Part shown: piece after piece, positions 49,159 to 59,667 of the stretch
Position numbering within the stretch: the first letter of the stretch is position 1
How the letters are laid out: every line of letters starts with the position of its first letter
Source of the DNA: Baylisascaris procyonis
Taxonomy: Eukaryota > Nematoda > Chromadorea > Rhabditida > Ascarididae
NCBI GenBank assembly: GCA_037389465.1
Contig: JAZARR010000059.1
Coordinates: forward strand, 1,456,001 to 1,520,000
Reading direction: 5' to 3'
Length of the DNA stretch: 64,000 bases
Made by a program: the position numbers and the translations under genes
The notes under the pieces: generated by a model
Told to the model about the DNA's origin: nothing
Databases searched by the model: none
The model's input: only the letters and a program-made list of their open reading frames with translations

Positions 49159-49189
49159 AAAATATTAGAGAAAGGCTTCTACAAGGGAG

Positions 49190-49500
49190 TTCCCATGATC
49201 CGCAACTATTCTCAGAGCGCAACACCCCTCCGTGCAGAATCGCGCACGCGTCTGCAGCTGGCATAACGTCGAGCGTTAGAGCACAGCGCGCTTAAGTAAG
49301 CCGCTTGATGACGCAGGCGCGTGTAAGGCTGCGCCTGGGCATGTAAGGCTCTTGCTCAGCTGATTACCAGTTGTACTTTTTCGCATTGGCGAACGCACCA
49401 CGGCGTTCGTTGGCGTTTCACCGAGGCGCTATGTTGCGGCATGCTTCGATGTTTGCTCTGAGTGGATGGCGCGCGTGTCGTTAAAATTGTCGAAAACAGT
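49190..49500. promoter_or_regulatory. CpG/GC-rich island, possible promoter or element
   Basis: Dense CG dinucleotides (GCGCACGCG, GGCGCGTG, GATGGCGCGCG) in an otherwise AT-rich region, about 2 kb upstream of the ankyrin gene's first exon. It could be a promoter region or a mobile-element fragment; nothing distinguishes them here. Confidence 0.25.
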
Positions 49501-50520
49501 TGTGCTTAGCCGTGGTACCAACCATTTAATGCATCTTTTTATTGGAATCGTGATTTCTTTTTTCTCTTCTAAAACCTCTCTTCCTCAGTTTCCGTTTACA
49601 TTTATGAAGTAATGTTCTAACTGATGTATGCATTATATAAATTTCATGTAGATATTGCGTGTTCTTTGCATTTTTGCAAATTGTGTGTTATCCGTGCCTA
49701 GTTATGCATGTATAAGTGTATATGCACCTGTTTATTGGGTAGTTCCAAGTCGGGAGCAACAGAAGCGAAGGTTATGAAGTTTGGCAGGTATGTTCTGCAC
49801 CACATAATGTGACGTTCTCATAAACAAACTTTCAAGTAGTTCCGTCAGTCTGTAGAGGGCTTGTTAGATGCCGAAATGGTTGCAAACATATTTCAAATCC
49901 TTTCTCTACACTGAATAAAATCTCTTCAGAAAAATTAAGTTTAGTCGCGGGCATGTTATCATGTAGTTATTTGTATGCTTGTAATGAAACGGATACCTCT
50001 TCTGCGTACAGTTTACTGCGATGAAGCACTCGCTCTGTTATCGTGATGTTTTAACAGCTTTCAAATGGCTCTTGATTCTCATCCCTACATTGATATTTCG
50101 AAGTTTTTCATCGATTTGCTACGGTAGGATGTATTCGGGCGTCACTGCTGCTTTCGAAAGTCCGAATATTTGAAGTGCCGTAGTTTTATTTCCCGTTTTT
50201 GCACTCTATTCGAACATTAGTAAAGTGTATTTTCAGTAAATTAAAGTAAAAAAAAAAAAATTAAAAAGCATTAGCAAATTACTGTGTTCGTAGAGAATGG
50301 TGCAGATGCTTTAGATATAGGTGTTTTTCGATGGTGAACGGCGTGCAGATAGTAAAAACGATTGATAAAAACGATTGAGCTTGTGCATAATCAGCGACTA
50401 CAATCTCACTGCTATTTACGCCTTAAAAAATACTGGCGTTTTTGGAATGTTGCCATCATTCTCTTGCTTAAAGTCGCCTCATCTGCAGAATATCACGTGA
50501 TTCGCTTTGGTCGCACTGTT
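49501..50520. other. No gene recognised
   Basis: AT-rich flank with short frames only. It includes a 12-base poly-A near 50250. Confidence 0.4.
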
Positions 50521-50570
50521 CTTACGTATTTTATGTTACTCTTGTCTTCCTCCCCCTGTTGTTCGTTAGT

Positions 50571-50750
50571 ATGTTTGGAAATGGCATGCAGCTGTCAACG
50601 TGCATTAGTTCGGCCAAATTGCGTGGAAACGGCGTGTTGATTGAAGGCAGAGTTTTCCGAACGCCTGGCTTCAGCGTTGTACCTAGACGAAAGGAGAGCG
50701 AAGAATTTGAACTTCTTCATTATTGCTTCCGCTCGGTGCTCAAAATTTAA
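50571..50750 (+). CDS. Candidate small ORF or terminal exon
   Basis: ATG two bases after acceptor TGTTCGTTAG; 59 residues MFGNGMQLSTCISSAKLRGN, then GVLIEGRVFRTPGFSVVPRR and LLHYCFRSVLKI, ending TAA. Codon use is plausible. It may be a trans-spliced small gene or the last exon of something upstream. A minus frame at 51066-50758 is also open. Confidence 0.3.
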   Translation: MFGNGMQLSTCISSAKLRGNGVLIEGRVFRTPGFSVVPRRKESEEFELLHYCFRSVLKI

Positions 50751-51514
50751 GGTGTCGTTACCTCACTTCAAAATTTGTGATTTTCTGGTTCTTAAAATGC
50801 CGAGGATGATGATTTCCTGTGAGACGTTCACCCCAGATGCTGAGTTGCCTCCTACTACAAGACACTATATCCACGTTTGGCTCCCTGGTAACATTCTTAA
50901 CGCATCTCATCCCCAGCCACGGAGCGCTCAACGCAATGGAAGTCAAACCATTTGTTACAGCTAAAAACGGGCAAGAATTTCTCGTTACGCAAATAAACGG
51001 GCGTTCTGCCTCCACATTCAGTATCTGAAGGCGCCGGTCAGTCGCGAGAAGCAAATGATTTGTCACCGTTCAGATTCAAGTATATTTCACTCACGCTGCT
51101 GCATCCTCTTTATTCGGTAGCTTGCACCCTAGATTCTTTCGTAGTAGTGTGGAAAAGACTTACGCCTACACTTGGAGGATACGGTAGTTGAGTCACTGAC
51201 ATTTGTTGCACATATACTTGGTACGTGTTCCTAGACCTCATTTTAGTGCTATGCTGAGTTCTACTTGGTTGAGCTTGAGTCAGTGGATGTGATGCGTGAA
51301 TTTCCCCGAAAAGATGTTCGTATTGAGATGTTTGTTACAGGACGCAATAAATACGCGAGACTCATTCATTTGCACGAAGTATTATGTTCCGCAGAGGGTG
51401 AGGATTAACATCGTTTCATGAATGTTTCCTTGGCGTCCGTTTGAAGCGTTGTTCTCGTGTTTACAATGAGTGCATGAGCTCTTTCTCATAGCCGATATGA
51501 ATAAACAATTTCAG

Positions 51515-51864
51515 GGAGCACTAAGCAAGGCCGCTACGGCCCGTAATCTATGAGCTCACCGAACGGAACGTGTCTCGTTGCGCGCGCAATGCCGTGCACA
51601 TTGCCACCGAGCGATGCTGGTATTTGCCTCGCTGATAAACTGAACACTCTGTCGGTAAACGACAAGCCGACTGATATCACCACCACCACCAAGAAAAAGA
51701 ACAAGCGGATAGTTGACGACATCTCCCCGGCCGACTTTGTCACTCTTCAGACTCTTCGTTCGAGCGCTTTGGCTCGTAAGACAAATACGACTTCTAAGAA
51801 CAATCGCGGTGGTGCAGTTCTGTTCTCAGATCTTATCAACAACAGAGACCGGAAAAAAGATGAT
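51515..51864 (+). CDS. Ankyrin gene first coding exon
   Basis: Acceptor AACAATTTCAG precedes a 35-base leader and ATG at 51550, and an in-frame TAA lies just upstream, so this looks like a trans-splice (SL) or 5'-UTR junction. It reads MSSPNGTCLVARAMPCTLPP, later TTTTKKKNKRIVDDISPADF, and ends at donor GATGAT|GTAAGA, phase 0. The frame stays open to 52212, but the sequence after the donor loses coding character. Confidence 0.7.
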
Positions 51865-52683
51865 GTAAGAGATGGCCAATGTTGCTCCGTAGTTTTAGAA
51901 CACTTTAGGGCGAGATCATGCCTATCGGCTCGTATGTGTACTTCTCTACTTGCCTGGTCATTAGTTTCAACTCGTTACCACCTGGAGGAACAGATAATAA
52001 ATTTGCTTAGTGTGACGTCCAACGCAGGTGACCACCAAACCATCTCCAAAGTGGTCTCACCAAATTCAAAGAAAATTATAACAGACACTAAAATGTTGTC
52101 AAAAATTTTCAATTATTGTATGAGCGATCGAGTAAAAGATTTATGTGCAGGCTTGATCGGATTGAATCACGGACGCATTGTCACGCATATTTTTTTGCTT
52201 TTTGACAGTTGAAATATTGGTAAGTATTGAAATTGAAATATTAACTAATTTGCGTAGCTGTGCATGTTCTAAGTGGGCGAAAAATGATCGCTGACGAGTG
52301 ACAAGGAACAGTAGTGAAGGGAAGAATGCAAATTCGGTTAGGTCGCCTTATCAAAATAGGAAGTGCTTCAGGTTGGGGAAACTACTGCACTTTGCTGGAA
52401 GTGGTTGCTGTCAGGCCAGTTTCGTTGGTGCACGTTTTCAAGATCTCCCACTACTGAAACTTGACTGTGCTTTAACTTTTTTCCTCAATAACAAATTGAA
52501 GGACCACGCCAGCATTCTGATTAGATGTTCAGTATTGCGAAGGCCAAAACTTATTCACTTGGAACGAGATAGTATTATATTTATATGCATATGGAGGAAA
52601 TGTAGAACCAGTCCTTTCGTGTATTTCATTTCTTTGTCTGGGGTCACCACCTGGAGTCGGTTACTTGTCCAGCGGAAGCTTAA

Positions 52684-52731
<48 letters not shown>

Positions 52732-55700
52732 TTAAGCAATACTTTCATACATGTACATATATTTCAACTCGTTACCAAACAGTGGTAAACATCTAGGTGT
52801 AAGCCTAAGACTAATGCTAGTCTTATCCCGCGATGTTAACTACTTTATAAAGTTGCATATTTTGATAGCAAGAGCACTATCTTATCGCCCCAACGTATTT
52901 TGCTCCACTTCAGAGCGAAAGGAAAGAATGATGCTGCTATTCTGTAATTTTTATGGTACTGGAGTGTGTACTACTATATGGTGTGGTGGCTGATAAGAAG
53001 GCTCAAAAACCGGTTCAGCAACTTTAATTTCGCTTGTTTCTCATAGTGAAATCGAGAAGAGTTGAGAGATTTCTTTGCTGAAAGTCCGAATCAAAGATTA
53101 TTTGAATAGGTGTAAATTACTTAAATATCTGCATATAATGTTACCTGAACGCACTGTGTTATGTGAAATTATACGTTTCATAGACTTGCATTGCATCCTA
53201 AGTATTGTTCAGTCTCCCAAGGCATCAAACGAAAGGAGCTGATTCAAAATGGCAGCGGATACCCAGACCTTAGTTGGTAAGAGTACTGCTCATTCAACTG
53301 ATTGTAAAGCTTCAGTAAATATTAAACGACCCTCGCAACAACAGTTTGTTGAGAGTATCGAAGTATGTCATTTGCACCTTTTGATCCTAGCTCAGCAGTG
53401 CTATTTTTCATTCTGACTGTTTTATGTAAAATGAATCGTTGGTATTACAGGGGAAAAACGCCAAACAGTTCACTGATAAAGACATGAAGAAGAAAGAAGG
53501 CGTAGGCGAAGGAGAACTTGACAAGAAAAAACCCCATGAAAGTTTGAAGGATGACGAGAAGAAGGATAGCAACAAGACCGAGGAGGCGAAATGTCAAGAA
53601 AAAAATGATGAAGAGGACAAACGGTCTGACGAACTTCTTTCTCGAGGACCAGTGCGTAGCTCGCGAACACCTCTTGCACACCATCCATACACGAAAAACG
53701 GTTACGGTACAGCTCCTCATTCAGCTGTTGATGATTATTCTGCGTACAGTGGTTATGGTTCAGGCTACGAATGTGGCAGCAACAGTTGGGCAGATAGCCC
53801 AGAGATGATTGGGTATGTTTCGAACAGCTCCACTCCGGACACAATACAATCGGATCTCGGGTACCAGTCGCCAAGTCCGCAGCTTCGGCGCTCACCGTTT
53901 ATTGACCACAACATGAACAATGCTGAGCTGAATCGCCTCTTGGATGCCACAGAACTACCAGATGCACTTTCGGATTTTATATTGAAATACTCCCGTCGCT
54001 ATTCGGCATCTTCACCAGGCGTCAGAACTGATACCGGCAAAACAGGTAATTACTCTCGAAAAAGCAGCATCTCGGAGAGCCTTGATGATAGTCCAAAACA
54101 TCGCCCACTCTCCGCGGATAGTGGTTGTGATTCACCAATGAGCGGTGGAAGTGCACCACGGAACTCACCAGCTGCTCCTCGGGGTACCAACTCAGGTCCA
54201 CCCACACCTGATCAGTTCCAGAGTCAGACTGGAGTACAGTTTAATCAGACGGTGCCGCGAAAAACGGATGGAAGCAATCGCACTGCGAAAGAGAGACTCC
54301 GCTCACTAATAGATGATAGCGACATGAGCGAGGCGTGGGCTTGGACTTGTAAATGTGTTCAGGTGAGTGAATTTTTCATGGAGCAGCTCACGTCTTTGCG
54401 TGCAAATTATTGTTGCTCATTTTGCTCTTACCTGCGATATCTACATTATGTAGTCTTACTTTGCATAATAAAATCCAGCAAACCTGTATAAATGAGGCGA
54501 GGTTGTGAAAGCACATATGTCTTAGAAGTTTGCACAATTTTGCTCATTCTGACGGTTTCTTTAATGCATTCAAAGCCACACGTTGCTAACGAGGTGTATA
54601 AAACTGGTCATATCAACAATCACCATAGATCTTTGTTAGAAGCACACGGCTTAATTATCTATTTTAGTACTTCCCTGGCGCTTTGTGCTATCAGGATCCG
54701 GATCGAGACAGTCTTCTTCACATTGTCACTCTTCACATGGATCTCGCAAAGATTTACGCTCTGGTTGAACAGATGCTCAAAACGGATTTTCCACCTTGCC
54801 AGAAACCATTCGACATGCCAAACAGATTCCACGAAACACCACTCTTTCTTGCCGTTGAGAAGCGACGTGTCGAGGTGGTTGCTTACCTGTTAGAGGCTGG
54901 AGCTTATCCTAATAACCAGACACAACGACCCGAACGAGACGCACCGTTGCACTACGCAGCAGCACGGGGCATGACCGAAATTGTTGAGGTAGTCATTCTC
55001 AAATGCTCTCACCTATATAGCTAGTGAAAGCTAAAAAATTTCAGATTGTTGCAACGTGAGAAAAAAGTGACTGAATGTACAAACTTAATCTGTTTGAGGT
55101 GCTGTAAAGTTACATGAAATTTAAGAAGCCCAACTTTTGAGATGTCTTTCAGTGGTTTTTATAGTCTTCCATCCTACCAGGGCTATGTGGTGATTAGCTT
55201 TTTGCTAAAGGCTTAGCAGTTTGGACCCATTTTCCAGTTCCGATGGATGACACCTGATAATTTCCGAAGTATTTTGATAAAATTTTTCATATTGTTTTGG
55301 CTTTATTTCCCACCAAGTCCACATCTTCCCGCAAAGGGATGAGATAATTCTAGAACCACGGGTGCTATAATGATTCTGGTATGTTAATCGGTGCATCACA
55401 ATTGTCCACTATGAGGGGTCGTAAGAATGAAACGCATCCGCCCGTCCAACATTGCATTATTTATGAATGTTCAATTTTTTAGCCCTTTGAACTGACACTG
55501 CCATTGAAGTGACTTTTATTGTGCTCTTCCTCAAAGTTATTCAAGTAGGTTAGCTGCAACAGGTTTCTTCCTTCTTAAGTTGTTACAGATGTCGTAGTCG
55601 AGACATTTGCTCGTAGATGGGTTGAGCTGTATATGTTGAGAAGCAAAAGAATACATCGAGTAAGATCGCCTAAAATGCCTTTTTTAATTCTTCCCTTAGT

Positions 55701-58700
55701 CGGAAATCCCACTCTTGCGTAAGACTTTTTATTCGAAAGATAAAGGATTTTAAAAAAGATTTTCTGTGTTCTAAGCTGATTAAATGAACTCATGAGTTGT
55801 ACTAATTCTAGCTGTATATTTCCCTATAGCATTGTTTCAACTTTTAGACTCTTTGTGCAAATCCTGCCACCGACATAAACCTCGTCAATGGATTAGGCCT
55901 TACACCACTGCTGTGCGCTGTTAAAAACCATGGCGTAATCGAAGAGGAAAGCCAGTCTTTTATCGACAGTAGACCAACGATCAAAGCTCTTCTGAAGAGT
56001 GGCGCTGATCCACTGATCCCGGTAAGAATTGAGTTTTTGTTACATTGCATTTTCAATGTTTGATGGGTAAAACACCTATAATACACTTATCTGACAACAA
56101 AATTTCGCCGATTTAATGCATTTTCTAATATTTTTCATCATAAAGAAGCTGCTGAAAATCGTCACATTTTGCTCTTAAAAATGCAGATTTTCCTCAGCAA
56201 AGTACTTGGAAAGGAAAAATCGTGACCGAGAAAAGTGAAAATATTGTTGATGTTTTACGCAACAAAGGAATGTACGATGAGGTGTTAAAACAGTTTATGG
56301 AATAATTTCTACCAGTTCTGTCAGTGACTTTTCATTCGTCACATTAAAACGCCTCATGTATTTCAGGATGCTACGAATGGCAAAACTGTTATACATTACG
56401 CTGTCGATCGCATGGACCCAGATCTCATTGAGGTAATCCTTAAAAAAATCTTGCATGCTTTAAGCGTTATGTGGCAAAACACATCGTTGCAGTTTTGCAT
56501 GTATGCTCGCAAATTTGCGTTCACAAAAGTTCATTACGCGTCCATCGTATCCGTACTTGTCTGTTAGTACGTTTACCTCCTCTCATGAACAGAAAACACC
56601 ACGATCAAAAATTGAAAGATCTTGAGCCACGATGAGTTGCAAATGGTATCGAATACATAAGGGTGGAAGTTATTCATTGGTCTGTTCGGTGTTGCATGCC
56701 TCCACTGTTATGTAATATTCACACCACCCTATTGAGAAATGCAGGATGTACCTCCGCCTAACTGTTCTTACATAGCACCCTGAAGCCTACAATAATGGCG
56801 AGTATAACCCCATCCTCACCCACCTCCCCTCTACCAGCTGCTTACCTTATGTAGTGGGGGGTAATTTAGCGTAGATGTCAATTTAAGCAGATAATAAAGT
56901 GGTCTTCAAGTTGTGCGTTCGAGTTCAGTTGAATTAATTGTTGTCTTCACCTTCGTGGGTGGTCTTTAGCATCAATCCGGGTTCAAAGGAAAAGTTGTAG
57001 CCGTAGTTGCACAAGTATTCATCTTTTGAAGTTTCGCCCTAGCGAAGTCATATGAGGTACCCAGTACTGAACTAACGAGCACACCAGGGTCTAAGTTCCC
57101 ATTTGTTGTAACAGTCTTTTTCGTTTCTTGGTATTTTCAGTGATTTTTCACCCTTACTTTGATGTCACTTTCCTTATTCTACAGGCTTGTCACAAAACAA
57201 GGGTTCTTTCTGTTGGAAGACTTTTCGCTCTCATTAGGTCTGCGCTGAGAAGAATCAGCCTCAGAGAAGAATGCTTTAATACTTGCCATTTTATGAATTT
57301 CTGCAGTTCATGATGGAATGTGGATATGAGAAACCTGAATTTGTGACGGACATTATTTTCTCTGCGACGCTTTTTTCACCGTCTGCTTTTATTTATTAGG
57401 TGCCTTCTCTGGAAAATGTATCGCAAAGTGCACTATGGAGAGGTTGTACTTGTGTGTGGTGTTTGTATATGGTTGTATATGTGCATTTATATATTCATGT
57501 CTGCGTTCTTATACAGGGTGGCCCAGATGTAACAGTATGTTGTTTATGAAGAACTAACTCTTCAATTTTCAAATCTTTCTGAAAAGTTTCAAAAAATTCC
57601 ATTTGAAGACAATCATAATAATTAAACATTAGGATAAACGTTGATCAACATAATTTCGTTTGAGCGACATGGAGCTCAATGCGCGCCAGGCACTTTTTGG
57701 GATTTTCTTTTTTTTTCCGATTCGCTGGACTGTGAACATCCCCTGCGAGGTGCATCATCAACAGTACCCCTTCAAAATTAGTGACACCAGTCCTAATCAC
57801 TCTGGAGTCGAGAGGTGACGTGAAGAAGTGCTCACGCCACTCTCTGGCAACTTCGGCGAAGTTCTCATCTTTGTAAGAAAGCACTGATATCAAAACATGT
57901 TTTTGCCGTAAGCGCCTGGTAAAACCTCCATCATGAAAACTAAAAATTCTTTGGACCGACCAAATTATTTATTTATTTATTTGTTTTGATTCATATTTAT
58001 GTTTATATTCATATTTATTTATGTTTATGTTTATATTTACATTTATTTATGTTTATATTTATATTGAATGCCGGAAGCTGTCAAATTCAGTACATATACC
58101 GTTGACGCAGTATACCTTCCAGATCAGTTTCTACTTTGATTTAAATAATAAAAATCGGCATTTCTTTTACCAGTATAAAACAAAGTTATCTCTCTTCTTT
58201 TTTCCTCAGCCGGGCAAATGTTTTCCACAAAGCTGAAATAGCAGTTTGCTGAAATGATGCAGAAATATTTACCATTTAATGCGCCTACTTTTTAAATCCA
58301 CAAGTTCTCCGTAGATCTGATGGTGTGCGTTTCCAGGTGGAGTAATTTCTTAGTGCGGTCGGTCGCTAGTACAAAACCACTTGCAGATTGTTGAGCATTC
58401 TTCCATTTATTTGTCCATGGCGAGGTGTACCTATGCTTGTTTATGTCAGTGTGTTTGTATGTCTCCCTGTTAGTTTTGTAGTTTCAAATCAGCAGCCTCC
58501 GAGGGTGGGATCGCGAAATTCGACGCTTGTATTCTGCACTGTAGAACAACCCTTAGACGAGCTTCATAGCTGCTCGATGAGGTTCCGAAAGGGTTCTAGA
58601 GTCTTGAGTATATTAAAAATTATGCTTATTTTATGGACGATAGGACTGAATTTCACAGCCGATTATCTAAAAACATCGGAACTTTTGCATAAGATCTTAG

Positions 58701-59667
58701 CGAGCGCTGGTTCAGTTAAAATATTACTGGGTCAGTTGTATTATTTGTTCCCTTCGGCGTTTTTTGTTTATGTGTCCCTTTTCCGCTGAGTATTCCTATC
58801 CAAATATTGCACAGACATGGTCAGGCATGAGCGAAGTTATAGAAAGCGTATCGTCGCGGCACGGAACGCGTAATCATTTGTTTTGCCTACTTGTATAAAA
58901 GACTGGGTTGCACCAGTTTAATCACTTATCCACTTGTGAATGTCACTTTTCCGACATTGGTCTTTCGTTTTTGCTCAGAGAGGGTTTTTCATTTCTTAAA
59001 AGTTTTGAAGAAAATTATTTCTGAGAGAAATTCAGAAACACTACAAACTATGTGTTGAAATACTCTCTGTATCAAATTTTTGCCCTTACAGAGTGTTGCG
59101 GTACACGTTCCATGAAATGGCGTCAGCGTTAGGTGCATTCTCGTTTTGGATGAACCTGGTGAATGATCTGCACGGAAAAATTGCAGCTTCTCCTTGCAGC
59201 GTAAAAATTGCTTATTATATTGGGAGACCTTTGCTTGCACAATTATTATTTCGTGTTTTTGAGTGAATTAAGTTTTTTTTTTTCCAAATTTATTCTTCCT
59301 GCAGCTCGCTATCTGCTTTTTTTGTATCATTGTATTGCAGTCAGTGCACACGCGGTTCACACACGCGCGCGCCCACAAACTTACACGCACAGACAAAGAC
59401 ATACACGAACACTCACATACACATACAGCATTTGTGTTTTTCGGTAAACATAGAACTGGTGATGTAATGGACGCATCGAATTTTCAGGTCTTCCGATCGA
59501 ATATTAACGACGAGACGATGTCGATTCTAGTGAACAAGTCCGACTTATGTCGAGAGGTTCCGTTAGAAATTCTTCAGAGTGCAAATGCGCATGAGAATCC
59601 TCAGTTGTGTTCGAACCTCTTTCTTAGTTTGCTGACATGTGGAGCAAATGTAAATAACGCTCAATGA
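51515..59667 (+). CDS. IkB-like ankyrin-repeat protein
   Basis: Exons 51515-51864, 53451-54362, 54695-54988, 55848-56021, 56367-56432, 57307-57342 and 59488-59649 (or to the TGA ending at 59667) join with phase 0 at every junction, giving about 650 residues. Residues 1-410 are disordered, Lys-, Ser- and Pro-rich, with a KKKNKR nuclear-signal-like cluster. Then come about six ankyrin repeats, starting DPDRDSLLHIVTLHMDLAKI, in the style of IkB/Bcl-3/IkB-zeta ('DxDGDTxLHIA'). Known family role: binding Rel/NF-kB factors or acting as nuclear cofactors. C. elegans has IKB-1 and NFKI-1 but no Rel factor, and NFKI-1 acts in IL-17 signalling. I favour this family, with NFKI-1 or IKB-1 not distinguished. 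Confidence 0.8.
52685..52729 (+). repeat. (AT)n microsatellite in a 60-bp palindrome
   Basis: The (AT)n core is flanked by GCTTAATGA (from 52678) and TCATTAAGC (to 52737), so 52678-52737 is one near-perfect palindrome. It lies in the first intron of the ankyrin gene. Confidence 0.9.
53451..54362 (+). CDS. Ankyrin gene large disordered exon
   Basis: Acceptor TGGTATTACAG, donor CAG|GTGAGT, 304 codons, phase 0 to 0. Lys/Glu-rich start (GKNAKQFTDKDMKKKEGVGE), then Tyr/Gly/Ser-rich (DYSAYSGYGSGYECGSNSWA) and a conserved-looking helix LDATELPDALSDFILKYSRR, then Ser/Pro-rich to MSEAWAWTCKCVQ. The short helix is the best candidate for a protein-binding motif. Confidence 0.85.
54695..54988 (+). CDS. 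Ankyrin gene exon, repeats 1-3
   Basis: Acceptor TGTGCTATCAG, donor GAG|GTAGTC, 98 codons. Repeat 1 DPDRDSLLHIVTLHMD, repeat 2 FHETPLFLAVEKRRVEVVAY with LLEAGAYPNNQ, repeat 3 ERDAPLHYAAARGMTEIVE. The TPL/APLH and LLEAGA signatures are classic ankyrin. Confidence 0.9.
55848..56021 (+). CDS. Ankyrin gene exon, repeats 3-4
   Basis: Acceptor TTCAACTTTTAG, donor CCG|GTAAGA, 58 codons. It reads TLCANPATDINLVNGLGLTP, then LLCAVKNHGVIEEESQSFID and PTIKALLKSGADPLIP. There is an insertion within repeat 4. Confidence 0.9.
56367..56432 (+). CDS. Ankyrin gene exon, repeat 5
   Basis: Acceptor CATGTATTTCAG, donor GAG|GTAATC, 22 codons: DATNGKTVIHYAVDRMDPDL plus IE. Clear ankyrin ('GKTVIHYAV'). Confidence 0.85.
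57307..57342 (+). CDS. Ankyrin gene short exon
   Basis: Acceptor AATTTCTGCAG, phase 0, FMMECGYEKPEF, continuing repeat 5 ('LIEFMMECGYE'). The donor TTT|GTGACG is weak; the frame otherwise runs to a stop at 57399. Confidence 0.55.
57968..58070 (+). repeat. TTTAT/TTTATA-type minisatellite
   Basis: Degenerate TATTTAT and TTTATGTTTA units, similar in type to 43843-44075. Intronic in the ankyrin gene. Confidence 0.85.
59345..59430 (+). repeat. CA/CG-rich simple sequence
   Basis: Alternating purine-pyrimidine tract (ACACACGCGCGCGCCCACA) followed by a CACA/CATACA run, ending about 60 bp before the acceptor of the exon at 59488. Confidence 0.85.
59488..59649 (+). CDS. Ankyrin gene exon, repeat 6
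   Basis: Acceptor CGAATTTTCAG, 54 codons, phase 0: VFRSNINDETMSILVNKSDL, then HENPQLCSNLFLSLLTCGAN. The donor GTAAAT follows. Reading through gives VNNAQ and a stop at 59667, so the protein may end here, but 'CGANVN' usually leads into another repeat. Confidence 0.7.

Noticed and set aside
53249..53276. ATG exon MAADTQTLV before the ankyrin gene's large exon
   Set aside because: Its donor leaves phase 1, and joining to 53451 gives a stop after eight codons. Kept only as a possible alternative promoter (see findings).
53470..53895. 141-codon minus open frame
   Set aside because: It lies opposite the large ankyrin-gene exon, whose plus frame has far better coding and splice evidence.
58388..58789. 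133-codon plus open frame with hydrophobic start
   Set aside because: Intronic in the ankyrin gene, no acceptor/donor pair, composition-driven.
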